Assembly (NCBI RefSeq): GCF_000002985.6
Contig: NC_003282.8
Location: forward strand, 11,656,001 to 11,720,000
Direction: 5' to 3'
Source of the DNA: Caenorhabditis elegans
Lineage: Eukaryota > Nematoda > Chromadorea > Rhabditida > Rhabditidae
DNA length: 64,000 nt
The notes under the pieces: model-generated
The model's database searches: none
Told to the model about the DNA's origin: nothing
What the model saw: only the letters and a program-made list of their open reading frames with translations
Shown: one piece after another, positions 1 to 12,049 of the stretch
Layout: the number at the start of each line of letters is the position of its first letter
How positions within the stretch are numbered: the stretch's first letter is position 1
Translations under genes and position numbers: made by a program

Positions 1-756
1 GAGTAACAATTATTGGCGATAGTTATCAAATAATGCAAAGGAAGTGAAAATAAGATTTTTAAATTAATAAAATCCTGTTAAAAATTGAAAGAGCTCATTA
101 AAGGCAACAACTTGGAAAAATATACTTTTTACAATCCTAGACTTCGTTTAAAGGTCGTAGAATTCTACAAGAGAACAGATTATGTTTCATATTTTACATA
201 TTTTCTGAGTTATATCAAAATTTGTGTTATAACGTATCTGAAAATAAATGAAAAAGCCTCAAATAGTCCAATCAAACACGAAAAATTATTGCAATTTTAA
301 TCCAGAACGATGCAAAAAATGAATGAGAAAAGTGCGCCGCGCGCTTGCATCTCCAAACTCCGCCTACTTTTGCAAGCCGCAGTGAGCTTTTTACTCCATG
401 GCAACCTGAACCTGAATGGTAAATGAATAATTAGTTTTATTTATAGAAATCGCTGAGATTTTATTGTTTTTGTTTGTAATTCATATTTAAATGCTAACTT
501 TTATTGTAATTATTCTTGTTTATATAATATAAGTGGATTTTATCGATTTTTGTTCAATTTGTGTCTAAGTTAGCTTTTAGATTTTTCTTTCTTCTAAAAC
601 CTTATCGAAAATCCCACTTTATTGAATTTTTTCACTTCTTCATAACAATTTCCACTTCGGTGTCCATTTCTTCTCTTGAATCACGTTCACTATTTTCTCT
701 TGATAGAATTTAAAAATCAAATTTATTTATTTGCAGATATCTTCAATAATGTAATA
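1..756. other. Upstream region of the coiled-coil gene, no gene seen
   Basis: AT-rich sequence with only short shadow reading frames. It holds a G+C island near 330-405 with an X-box-like motif at 392-405, and a good 3' splice acceptor at 731-736 just before the start codon at 757. An ATG at 749 is followed directly by a stop and is ignored. Confidence 0.6.
392..405 (+). promoter_or_regulatory. X-box-like motif (candidate RFX/DAF-19 site)
   Basis: The 14-mer TACTCCATGGCAAC has a 3' half (ATGGCAAC) that fits the RFX X-box consensus RYYNYYATRRNRAC. The 5' half has two mismatches, at its first two positions. It lies about 350 bp before the ATG of the coiled-coil gene, further out than most worm ciliary X-boxes. 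Candidate only. Confidence 0.3.
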
Positions 757-3199
757 ATGGGGAGCAAGCAACAAATAGGAGTTTTAAAACGGGATGGAAT
801 TGGAAAACAGTATTTTGACATGGAGAATATTTTGACAAGATCCCTCTACAGAGTGCTCAATAGTTCTGTAAGTGTGTTTCACATCTGAATTTTAGAAAAT
901 CGATTCAATTTTTTTCAGACACAAGTTCCACCACATATTGTAACTAAAAGTCAAAATGTGGACAAAATGAGTTTTCCTGATCGAAAATCGGTAATATTTT
1001 TATTCGATTATTCAAAATTATAAAAATAAAATAATGTAGTTTCAGACAATCGCCGTAGCTCGACCAAATAATCATCAAATTGGAAACGCGAGTTCAGTCG
1101 ATATGGATATGCAAATGAGACTTCTTGCACAGGAAATATGTGGTCGGGTAGAGCGAAAATATGAAAGAAAACTAGAAGATGTTAGGGAAAGAGATCGGCG
1201 AGACACAGAGAGAAGATTAATTTCAATACGATCAGAGTATGAATCAAAATATCAACTTCAACTTGGAAAATTAGAAAAAGAGAAAAATCGATTGCTGGAT
1301 CAGGTTTGTTTATTAAAAAATTACATAGTTTGGTTCAAAATTAATATCTGATATTATTTACAGATTGCGGAAAGAGAACGGACCTTGGAGCATCGAATGG
1401 AAATGAGATCTGCTGAACGTGAACACGATCTTGTGGCAAAACAGAGAACCGTTGAGAATCGCGCAATCGAGCTGACTTTAAACAAAGAAAATTTCGAGAA
1501 GTGTCGTGACGAGTGGCAGCGGAAAATGGAGTTGGAAATGGAAGAGCTACGTTTGGAAAGAGAGCGGATCGAAGTAGCATCATTAAAAAGTACGGACAAG
1601 CGAAGATCCGATATGGCAATTGAGGCTGAGATTAGCATGTGGAAGAAGAGGACTGCTGAACTAGAACACGATGCAAATGAGACTAGGAAAAGAGTTGGAG
1701 AAATGATGGAAGATAATTTCCGATTGAAAAACCAAATAAGTTCCGTTGGACAGATCCAAAAAGAACTAGATGTTACTATGACATCTTTGAATGAAACTAG
1801 AGAAGAGCTCGCTGTGAGTAGAGTGGAAGTTCGAAGAACTGGGGATTATGATCAATTAAAAGAAGAAAATGATCAACTGAGAATTGAGGTGAGTGTTTCA
1901 TTTTTTGATTCTAAAAAATCAATTTTTACTTTTCCAGATTGAACTACTTCGCCAGAAAACCTCACAAAAGGTTAAAATTGCAGTTGAAGAAACAATAGCA
2001 GAATATTCAGCAAAGGAAGCTAAATGGAAAAGGATTGCCGGATTAAGCCAGCAACGAATTGCAGTTCTCTCGGAGAAATTAAAGGATTCAGAAATTGAGC
2101 GAGATGTTCTTCGACAAGAAATGAAGACTATGCAGAAAATGGTTGGACGAAGTTCAGCTGGACGACAAGGGCATAATCAGAAGAACACTGAATCTAGAAA
2201 AATTATTAGATCTATTTCTCCATCTGGATCAACATCATCCTTGTCTGATGGTGAATTAGAGATTTTGAATATACGACAAAGAATTCAAAATTTGGATGAC
2301 ATTGCAAAGGAGCTGGATGCTTCTGTTGAACACTTTTCGACTGGCGGAGCATCACGTAAACTTTTCGACAAGAACGAGACAAATGTTGAATTATATGACG
2401 ATTTCTGCCGAGCTCTCCACAGTTCTGTTATGGATGAGGAAGGGTCTCCACTTCATATGACATCTTCTCCACAAAAACCAACTCAGAATCATAAACGAAA
2501 AATAGAAATTCCTGTGAATGAAAAAAGTATGGTATCAACAAGCCAGGTGACAGATCAAGACGAATGGCTGAAACGAGGGATTCGAGTGATTTCTCCACCT
2601 GCAATGAAACGAAGTCCTGTAGTCAGACCAGAAAGTCCCGAAGTTATTCTAGAATCTGAAAAAATTGAAGTGAAAATTGAGCAGCCGCCGGTGAAGACAA
2701 TTGAGCCGGAACTGACGGAATTTGAAAAACGTATGCAAGCTCGTAGTGCAGCGAAAGATGATACAGATCGGAGGAATCGAATTCTTCAAGTAAGTACAAT
2801 ATTTACATTTTTAACCTTAAAAATTAAATATATGACAATTTCCAGCTTGCCACGGATCCGGAAACTTCCATCGTAAAACCGAAATCACCTGAACCAACAG
2901 AGGAACCTGCAAAACCAACGTCTGCTGATAATCCGATGTTCGCCGGAGTTGATCCTGTTATGGCCGAGTACATGAAGAAAGTTCTTGCGGCCAGAAATCA
3001 AAATCAAACAACTTTGGTAAATCCTCGTTCATAAAAAAACATGTGATAAATAATATATTATTTTCAGTCTGCTCAACCAACCATCCAAGTCGCTCCAGTC
3101 GTCGTTCCACCGAAAAGCACAGAAGTTGAAGTGACACTAGCAGATGAATTGGATCTGGAACTTGATCAACCAACCAATGCGGACGATGATTGGTGGTAG
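757..3199 (+). CDS. Coiled-coil protein, 706 aa, unnamed
   Basis: I do not recognise this gene. Seven coding exons: 757-867, 919-990, 1046-1303, 1364-1888, 1938-2789, 2846-3016, 3068-3199. Every exon is a multiple of three, so all six introns are phase 0. Residues about 85-395 are strongly charged heptad-rich coiled coil (runs such as ERKLEDVRERDRRD). Then comes a Ser/Pro-rich, probably disordered region (about 395-600) containing the helix-like stretch ILNIRQRIQNLDDI. The C-terminal segment has a compact hydrophobic motif (FAGVDPVMAEYMKKVL, exon 6) and the acidic end DDDWW. There is no signal peptide or membrane segment. The fold suggests a structural, perhaps centrosomal or ciliary, protein; that is inference, helped only by the X-box-like motif upstream. 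The poly(A) signal AATAAA is at 3406. The start is the first ATG after a 3' splice acceptor that heads a long frame. Confidence 0.85.
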
Positions 3200-4110
3200 A
3201 TAACTTTTATTTGTATATTTCGATTACTTTTTAATTTATTATCATCATATTTAACTAAATTTAATGTTTTTTTTCCAAATATCTTATCACATTTCTCCTT
3301 TCTAGTCTCCTATTCCATCCCGTATGTCATTCAAATATAGTCGATCTCTTGGAATTTAATGTTTTATTCTCAAATTGAATTAATTGCATGCCAAAAATTG
3401 AATCCAATAAACAGTTTAATCATTTAACATTGCGGAAGTATCAATAAGAAACAAATAAGTAATGAACTGGTTATTATCTGATAAGCAAGAAAAGTGAAAG
3501 TTCGAAAAATTGTTCCTCATTGAATTGGCAATCAATTCAAATTTCTTTATTAAAAAACCCCAAATGTTTGCAGCCTCTCTCCACGTCTTCTTGCCCTCTC
3601 CAAATGTCTCCGTCTCTATTCAAATAACATATTTCTTTCCTTTTCTTATTTGTTTTGTACCTGTTTCTCGCCTGATCGATGCTCTTTTGCACTAACCATT
3701 TTTAGTAATTAATAAATTATTTTTAATAAAAATATTATACAGCGTGCTAATTATTTCTCACGTTTCTGAAACTGTAACCGAGCAGTAACCAAATTCCTCA
3801 ATTTCAGCACTTTTACAATAATTTATTTAATTTCTTTGTTCAGATGTTCTCTAGATAGTTATATCAAAAATAGATTAATCAACAATTTTTCTTCATAATC
3901 ATCGAATTATTCATGCCACATACAGTGAGTTTTAAAAAGAATCGAAATAGTATATTTAAAATTTGCTTTATTTTCATCCTCCGAGTTTCAAGGGAGGCCC
4001 GTTTATTCAAAATGGTCTCGCCGCGCGCTTTAAATTTCGTTGTAAAAAATTGTGTATGCGCCTTTAAGATTACTGTAATGAATGCATGCGCAGTTCTACA
4101 ATCCAAAAGC
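3200..4110. other. Intergenic stretch with short dispersed repeat
   Basis: It contains the 3'UTR of the coiled-coil gene up to about 3420, then pyrimidine-rich DNA. Around 3990-4085 there is a dispersed worm repeat with the GGTCTCG and GCGCCTTTAA words. ATG CCA CAT ACA followed by a strong donor (GTGAGT) at 3913-3924 could be a distant first exon of the next gene; see findings. Confidence 0.5.
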
Positions 4111-4344
4111 GAAATTTTGCGCCAAAATTACGGTGCCAGGTCTCGGCACGACAAGTTTTTATTGAATGCAAAAAGATATGCGCCTTCAGAGAGTACTGTA
4201 ATTTTAAACTTTTTTTTGATAAAAATGTTTTTTAACCAAAAAACTAAAATAAAACATACATAAATTTTTAAAAAAATTAAGAAAAAGCCAAGAAAAATCA
4301 ATGAAAATTGCGTAGCAACAAGAGTTTGAAAATACAATACTCTT

Positions 4345-5844
4345 TTAAAGGGGGAGTAGAGTTTGTGGGGAAATATATGTTTCTGACTCTAATTTTGCCC
4401 CTGATACCGAATATCGATGTGGAAAAATTTTAAAAAATTTCCCTGATTTTATATTAATTTTTAAAATCCGAAAATCCATTGGATGCCTATATGTGAGTTT
4501 TCAAACGCAAAATTTTCCCGCCAGAGACGCCCCGCCCACGAATCCGTGCCGCACGTGTGGGTTTACGAGCTGAATATTTTCCTTCTATTTTTATTTGATT
4601 TTATACCGATTTTCGTCGATTTTTCTCATTTTTTCTCATTTTTTTGGTGTTTTTTATTGAAAATTTTGTGATTTTCGTAAATTTATTCCTATTTATTAAT
4701 AAAAACAAAAACAATTCCATTAAATATCCCATTTTCAGCGCAAAATCGACTGGAGACGAGGAAAATCGTCTGGAGATAGAACGAATCAACAAGATTATTA
4801 TTATATCATTAATAATATTTATCAATTTTCTTCTGAGAGTCTCATTGAGACTCTTATTTACGCCAAGAAATAAATTTAACATTAAAATTGTTCATTTTTG
4901 AAAAAAAAAAATTTAAAAAACACATTTTTTGGAAAAAAATAAAATAAAATAAATTGTCCTCGAGGATCCTCCGGAGCGCGTCGAATCAATGTTTCCGGAA
5001 CTCTGAAAATTAAATGTTTGTATTATTGTAGAACCTTTTCGTTATTGAGATTTGATAACTTTTAAGTAATAAAATTTTCGCAGTAAGACATTAAAACATT
5101 TCACAATTAAGCTGGTTCTGAACTGTGTGAAGTATATTGAAAAAAACTAACTGATACAAAAATATAATTTTATGATAGTTTTCTGGATGTCCCAATATAA
5201 ACGATGTCAATTCTGCGACATGCTACAGTCATCCACGAAAGTAACCCGAATACCGACAAAAGAAGAGGAACGCCAACTTTGGATAGACGCTCTAGGGGCT
5301 GATTTTGGTCGGAAAACGCTTAAATTTTCAGCGAACGAACTATTTTTTTATATTTTGATTGTTTTTAAATAATATTTGCCATAAGAAATTCTCACTTTTC
5401 CAGGAAACGTCGTTTCGCCGCGATTTTCCTCGTCTCCAGTCGATTTTGAGCTGAAAATAGGATATTTAATGGAATTGTTTTTGTTTTTATTAATAAATAG
5501 GAATAAATTTACGAAAATCACAAAATTTTCAATAAAAAACACCAAAAAAATGAGAAAAAATGAGAAAAATCGACGAAAATCGGTATAAAATCAAATAAAA
5601 ATAGAAGGAAAATATTCAGCTCGTAAACCCACACGTGCGGCACGGATTCGTGGGCGGGGCGTCTCTGGCGGGAAAATTTTGCGTTTGAAAACTCACATAT
5701 AGGCATCCAATGGATTTTCGGATTTTAAAAATTAATATAAAATCAGGGAAATTTTTTTAAATTTTTTCACATCGATATTCGGTATCAGGGGCAAAATTAG
5801 AGTCAGAAACATATATTTCCCCACAAACTCTACTCCCCCTTTAA
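4345..5844. mobile_element. Foldback transposon-like element with 424-bp inverted arms
   Basis: The left arm 4345-4768 and the right arm 5421-5844 are nearly perfect reverse complements of equal length (424 bp), differing at only a few bases. Both begin TTAAAGGGGGAGTAGAG at the outer end and end GAGGAAAATCG at the inner end. The 652-bp core (4769-5420) is unique and holds a short reading frame resembling a THAP zinc finger. No clear target-site duplication is visible. It lies upstream of, or within a long first intron of, the first phosphatase gene. Near-identity of the arms suggests a recent origin or arm-to-arm gene conversion. Confidence 0.85.
5166..5372 (+). pseudogene. THAP-like zinc-finger fragment in the foldback core
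   Basis: The frame around 5172-5372 reads CQFC, then RIPTKEEERQLWIDALG. This resembles the first half of a THAP domain: CxxC, a basic R-I-P turn, then a conserved Trp in an alpha helix. The second half, the CxxH pair expected about 35-50 residues later, is missing; the frame runs into hydrophobic residues and stops. THAP domains are common in P-element-type transposases and worm regulators, so this may be a remnant of a transposase or a captured host exon. Assignment is by motif only. Confidence 0.4.
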
Positions 5845-6207
5845 GGCGCATACTTTTTGCATGCAATGCGAATTTTTCGGATCGAGACCACTTACCGTAT
5901 TTTTGGGGCAAAAATTTCGCGTCTGGTAATATTTATTGTTTCTCTATTTTTCATACGAAAACATGTATTTATTAAAAACTGAATCAAATGCAGAAATTTG
6001 GCAGAAAAATATTTTCAGGAAATATCAATCTATAGTAAAGGTGCATACACAATTGCCAAATTTGAAGAACGCGCGGTGAGACCATTTTACATAAATGTAC
6101 CTCCCTTGAAACTGATGGTAGAAGCCAAAGATAATAGAATTAACAAAACTCAAAACGCATATTTGAATAATAAATTTCATACAAATTTTCAGCATATCGC
6201 TCCCGGA

Positions 6208-9070
6208 ATGCCACGTCGAGTTCGTTTAATCGTAAGTAATCTTGAATAGAAGAAAATATTCAAAATGTCTTTGAAATTTGAAAAAAAATCGCGGCGAGAC
6301 CTAAGAGATCACCATTCACTGATAATACCTTCAAAATAAATTATTTTCATATTTTTAACAGGACTGGATTCTACTAGTTGTAATTTTCATCACAATCTAC
6401 ACAATTCTTCATAATGAAAGTATGGTGAGCCAACTAAATCCACGTGGAAATCTAATTATTCAGGTGATAATGAAATCGAAACAAGTGATGTACAACTTGA
6501 AAAGCCTATCTGGAAGAAGGAAGATATTCGAGAAATGTGCCAATTTTTGGAGCATGAAGTGACCGGAGAAGAAGGAGACCAATGGGTTAAGGTAAGTGAG
6601 AGAGTGAGAGAGTGAAGAGAGAAAACACAGAAATCAATAATCCGTGTCGACAGTGGACATTGACGGTTTTGCTGACCGATAATAATTTATTTTTCACTGT
6701 GCCTAGTAGGTACTACCTACATATTATTTCCAAAACGGGTTTTGCATATTGTTGCGAAATTTTGAAATTTAAATTTTCGAGTACAAAAAAGTATTCATTG
6801 AATTTTCCCACAAATGCATATTGATAAAGTTTCAAGTTTTAAAATGACCAACTTTCAGGGAAACGACTACGAAAAGAAACTACGTCTACGTGGAATTACA
6901 GTAGTGTTTAGACATGGAGAACGGTATTTTATTAACTATATTTAGTGTATAAAATTAAAATTTTTTAGATCTCCTGTTTCAAAAGTTGAAGATGATATTG
7001 GATGTCTTGCATCGAGAGATGTTGATCGAAAAGCTTTTGTAGCTTATAAGGAATTGGCAGAAAGTGATGAGATTAAAGCATTTTTGAAGTTAGATCCACA
7101 GCTAAAACAATATCCCAGAGTTCCATTAGTGTAAGTTTTTTTTTTCCATTCTAAAATCTTTTAAGAATCAAATCTTGCAAGGAATAGTTTTTGAATATTC
7201 AGTATTTAGTAAATTGCCAAAATTTTTGACAAAATTCATACAACCTTTGAATAGAAAAATTTACTTGCTTATTATATTTGAAATTTTTTGGAAATTAAAA
7301 TTGTTTTGGTTTTGGAAAAGTTTAATTTTTTTTAAATATTCAATTTTTTATTGGAAATACGAAAAAAATTTTAAAATTTTGTTTTGGAAATTATATAATT
7401 AGTTATTGCAATTGTTTTGTATAATTTTGGAAATTTTTTGAAATTTTTTTAACATCTGAAATTATTTTTGAAATTATTGAAATTTTTAAAAAATATTTAA
7501 ACCTTTTGAATTTTTTGGATTTGGATTTTGGATTAAAAAATGTTTTTTGAAGTTTTTAAAATTAATCATTGAAACCTTTTTTTTGAAAAACTTGCAATTT
7601 TTTGAAATTCGTGAGATTTGTTTTGGAAGTTATTGAATTTTTTAAGCTGAAATGTTCGAGGAAAGGGTTACATTTTTTTAAATAAAAAATCATTCATAAT
7701 ATATTTTAATTTTTTCAGTTCAAAATGTGTCAGTGGAATGTTAACTGCGGAGGGGGCTCTACAACATTTAAGACTTGGCAAATATTTCCGTCACCGTTAC
7801 GAAAAAACCAAATTATTTGCTGATGGTGGGATTGAAACTGGAAACTCCCACAAACTTAATATTATATTTCAGAAAATCAAAGAATAGTAGCAGACGTTGT
7901 TAGCAGCAAGTACAACCGAACAGTACAATCTGCGTTGGCATTCTCCACTGAATTTCTGTATAAACAAAGAACATTTCTTGCTCCAATTCAAATTAAAGCA
8001 TCCAATTTCTCATATCACTGTATTGATCAATCGTGTGCTTGCCAGATTCATAAATCAATTCGTAGAATCTATGAAGAAGAGCATCTCCAACAATTCAATG
8101 AAATGAAGTCTGATGATGTGGCAGATGAAGAGAAGAAGTTTTTGTCATTTCCTCAATTCGCAGCATCTTTTGATCCATTTCAAATGATTGATGTTGGATT
8201 AGGAAGTTTCATTTGTCGACGAAAAACTCTTCCATGTCGATTGAAAGAATGTGTTACACTGGATTCATTCAATAAAATGATAAATTTAACAACATCACGT
8301 GGAAGCCGAATGTTTGACGACAAAATTGGAGTTGCTCGAAGATTACAGTCAATGGAAGCATATCCAATTTTATCGTATTTAAGAGACTCGGTTAACAAAA
8401 TCCGAAAGTTTCCACATTCAAACTACATTCAGGTACGCATTTATGAAATTTAGAGATTCTCTGGATTACGTATTTAAAGTGTAGTGAAAATGTCCCGTTT
8501 AAGTTTAAGGAAATACTCTAAAAAAATCTACAAAATGTTTGTGCTGTAAAAATTTTAAAAATGCCTACTACTACGGTTTTCTAAGCTCAAATAACACAGG
8601 CGGCACCCTGAATAATGTTAAAAATTTTAAAAAATCAGAAGTGAAATGATTTTAAGAATGTTTAGGTTAGGGTTACTGTAGAAAAAAATTTCAGATTTTC
8701 TCCGGTCACGATGTCACAGTTGGCCCAATTCTTCGAGTTCTTGGTATTCCTTTTGTGGATCCACCACACTACACTTCTAGAATTGTATTTGAAATCTACG
8801 AGCATTCGGATGATGGCCTATTCATTCGAACACTCTACAATGGAAGGAATAAGACCTATAATATAAGATTCTGTCAGGTTAGTTTTGGAATTGTGAACTA
8901 GATTACTGGAAAATGCATCCAGATTTTGAAAGAAAATTCAAAAAAAATTTTGGTAGGGTGATGATATCAAGTACGGAATGTGCAAAGCGACTGCATTCGA
9001 GAAATTCGTCAAGGAAGGACTATTTCAACTGGCGGGAGTTATGGAATTCAAGGACATGTGTTATATTTAA
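6208..9070 (+). CDS. PXYLP1-like histidine acid phosphatase 1, membrane-anchored
   Basis: Nine exons from the ATG at 6208: 6208-6231, 6362-6419, 6464-6591, 6859-6923, 6969-7130, 7719-7825, 7873-8432, 8695-8877, 8957-9070; 466 aa. A signal anchor (WILLVVIFITIYTIL, about residues 10-24) implies a type II Golgi/ER membrane protein. The catalytic motif RHGER is at residues 88-92 and the C-terminal His-Asp pair (SGHD) at 373-374, so both active-site parts of branch-2 histidine phosphatases are present. SKYNRTVQSA and the Cys-rich segment CRRKTLPC match the layout of vertebrate 2-phosphoxylose phosphatase 1, which removes phosphate from xylose in the proteoglycan linker. That substrate is inferred. 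Upstream in-frame exons (6019-6075, 6193-) may give a longer N terminus. Tandem with a paralogue 240 bp downstream. Confidence 0.85.
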
Positions 9071-9309
9071 ACATTATCTTTAATTTTTGGGGTTTAGAAC
9101 ATTTTCATGTATAAGAAATTAATTACGAGTTTTATTGGAAAAAGTGCATTATTTTTACTGTTTCAAATCTATTCGGAAAGCTATAAACACACTATTTTTT
9201 AAACCACCCCGATACAAAAGATTTTGAACATTCGTCGCACCGATCGTCTATGTGGCTTTTGTGCGAGAAGAATAATTGACAATCGATAACAAAGCGAAAA
9301 ACGGAGGAA

Positions 9310-11892
9310 ATGGATGAAACGGTGAGTGTTGTATGCAAAATATCATTTGATTTCATCGATAACTTCCAGGACACAAGAGGCCATAAAAATCATCGCTTCT
9401 TTGGTTTTCCCAAGATGAATTGGGCAACAAAGGCTCGGAATGTGCTCGTTCCGAGGATTTGGTTCACAAAAAATAGTGGAGAAGACGATGATGTTACGAA
9501 GAAGAACCAAGTGTAAGTTGGAAAATAGTGAAGATATTGAATTTATAAGTTGTTAAAGTTTTAATTATATAATATTTCTGATTTATCAAAAGTGAAAACT
9601 AGAAGTTAATACGGACCTAAAGTAACCAAATATTGTACTGAAAAAGTCGAAAGTTGTAATTGAACAATATTTCCAACTATTCAATTAAGCAAATATGTAA
9701 ACTTAGAGTTTATATAGATGTTAAAATGATCTAATAGTAAGAATTTTCAACAACTTTTTGCATTTTTCAAAATTTAGAGCTCAAAAGCTAATTTAATTAA
9801 GCTAATTTAAGCTGATTTGCAAAACTGATTAAAATTTTGTGAAAAACTTTGAATCATTTTTTAAATTGAAATACAAAGGCTCTCCGTTTTTTATAACTAC
9901 TCTAGTTTTTGTATTTGTAATGCAAAGAAAAAATGGAATAATTTCAGAATTGTCCGATCAATGAACGCTGACCAACAATCAGATGAAGGATGCTGGCCAG
10001 AGCTGAAAGAATTTTGCAAAGCTCATGTCATTGAGGTAACCTTTTCATTTTTGATTTTTTTTTTCTTAACTCCAAATTCTCAATTTCTTAACTCCAACTT
10101 CTCAATTTCTTAACTCCAAATTTTTAGTGTTCTGTATTTGGTTTGTTCATTCTGTTCGGTTTCTTCTGCATTTTCAACGCATTTGGTGAGTTTACCATTT
10201 TATGAGCAGTTGGTTTTAAATCGAGTACTCGAGAAGTTATATTTGATCTAGATTTTCTATTGACACTATTCGCAGTTTTAGGATTTCTGGGACCTAACGA
10301 GCTAACACTACGCAATTCATATTATGAGAAGATGGTCATTGAACATTGCCAATTTGTGGAGAATCGAGATTTACAAGGATCCGAAGGACGCACTGATCAT
10401 CCAAACGCTACATTGATTTCAATTTTAGCAGCTGTCAGACATGGAGATCGTTTTGGATTGTATACTGGTGGAAAATGTAGTGAACTGAGTGAACAAGAAG
10501 CAAAAGAATTTGAGGAGTACTTGACTGTCTCTCGTGGTCAGAATATCACAAGTCGATTGAATATTCCACCTGGTTTTGAAAACCTGCAAATTGTTCCGGG
10601 AGGAAATAAATGCCAAAGAGCATTTTTGTCTCCACGAGGCGCGATTCAAGAATTTGCATTGGGAAGGTTCTTATACAGTTTGTACAAGGATACTCCATTA
10701 TTTGGTAAGTTTTATTAAGAAAGCTTCAAAAATTTATAAAATATTTATTATTTTCAGATACTTCGGAGACTCCCTTGAATTTGAAATTAACATTTTCGAA
10801 ATTTCAAAGAACATTTGCTTCTGGAATAGCTCTTGTCAGTGGTCTGTTGGATCAAAATCAAACTAACTTCGCAACACCGATTCAATTAACAAACTCATCT
10901 GTATACTACGGGTGTACAGATGCTGAATGTAACTGTGACAATGTCATCAAGACACTACTACAAACGATGAAAGCAGAGAGTCAGGGATTGTTTCAATTGG
11001 AAGCCGATAGAAGAATTCTAGACGTTGCAAAGAAAATGTTTGATGCAATTAACTATTCTTCTGTACACATTGATCCTTTGGATGTCATTGATAACCTTGT
11101 AGCAGGATATGTGTGTCAACGGAAGGAACTTCCATGTAATGATCAGTTTTGTACCTCGTTCATGTATTTTGGAGATGTAAGTTGACCATGGTTTGTGTGA
11201 CTTTTGAAAAAGAGCGGGAGCCTTAATTAATTTTGGGTCAGACCCAGACATGGATAACGTTTGCAAACTCTTTTCGAAGGTTCAACTGGAAAAACTAGTC
11301 AATGAATTTTGTAACTCATAGCTTGAAAGTAGAACTTGGTTAATTTAATTTACATATTTTTGGGAATTGAAATACACCATAATGCAAACCTAATTTAATT
11401 TTAAGAATTGCAAAAAAAATTCTTCAGGTTCTTGAATATTTCAACAAACAAAGTGCGAAAATGTTCAATTTGAATCTTGGAGTTGATAGACAATACCGTG
11501 TCCTGAATTCATATCCAATTCTGAGAGCTCTCGGTTTGATGGCTGAAGGCAACGAAAAAGAAGTTCAACTTTTCTCGTCTCATGACACAATTATTGGGTC
11601 GATTCTCCGAATTATCACGGACTCTGCCATCTACAATGATTGGCAATTGCTTGCGGCTCGGGTCGTTTTTGAGGTCTATGAAACCCCCAGCAAAACGAGA
11701 TTGCTCCGCGTGCTCCACAATGGAGTCGACATAACGTCTACTGTGAAGTTCTGTAAAAGTTTTGAATATGGACTGTGCCCATTGTCAGGTCTTCAAGAAT
11801 TTCTGAAAATTGGAATATTTGAGGTGGCCGGATTCAAAAGCTTCGAAGAAGAAACATGCAAGGATCATCGGACGGAACTTATACTTCTCTGA
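9310..11892 (+). CDS. PXYLP1-like histidine acid phosphatase 2, membrane-anchored
   Basis: Seven exons: 9310-9321, 9370-9512, 9948-10035, 10128-10185, 10276-10704, 10758-11176, 11428-11892; 537 aa. About 80 cytoplasmic residues precede a signal anchor at about residues 82-105 (SVFGLFILFGFFCIF). The phosphatase motif RHGDR is at 155-159 and the catalytic SSHDT at 434-437. Cys-rich CQRKELPC and NGVDIT also occur in vertebrate 2-phosphoxylose phosphatase 1. It differs from the upstream paralogue by a longer N-terminal tail and a different intron pattern. No good trans-splice acceptor precedes the ATG, so it probably has its own promoter rather than being an operon partner. AATAAA is at 11904. 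Role in glycosaminoglycan linker processing is inferred from family resemblance. Confidence 0.85.
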
Positions 11893-12049
11893 AATTTTTA
11901 AAAAATAAATACTTTTAATTGTTTAAAGTTTAAATTACCATTATCTCAACTGTATAGCGTACAGTTTTTCATACTTTTAATATTACTTTCTTGTTACTTA
12001 CCAATTCTACTATCAATTGTAAGTTCCAGACTACATATGAAGCGTTAAA

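Larger units (their letters stand above)
4111..5920. repeat. Dispersed palindromic repeat split by a foldback element
   Basis: The left part at about 4111-4186 (GAAATTTTGCGCC, ACGGTGCCAGGTCTCGGCACG, ATGCAAAAAG, TATGCGCCTT) is matched in inverted orientation by the right part at about 5845-5920. Copies of the same family occur near 33467 and 45784. The two halves lie just outside the 424-bp arms, so the longer element looks inserted in an older palindromic repeat, or the two form one compound inverted repeat. Confidence 0.6.

Noticed and set aside
4483-5706. Two identical 62-codon frames (4483-4671 plus, 5518-5706 minus) as a duplicated gene
   Set aside because: They are mirror reading frames inside the two arms of the foldback element, with no domain or codon signal.
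9157-9200. 21U-RNA (piRNA) promoter-like CTGTTTCA at about 9159
   Set aside because: A single 8-mer in AT-rich DNA is expected by chance and this interval is outside the main chromosome IV piRNA clusters as I remember them.
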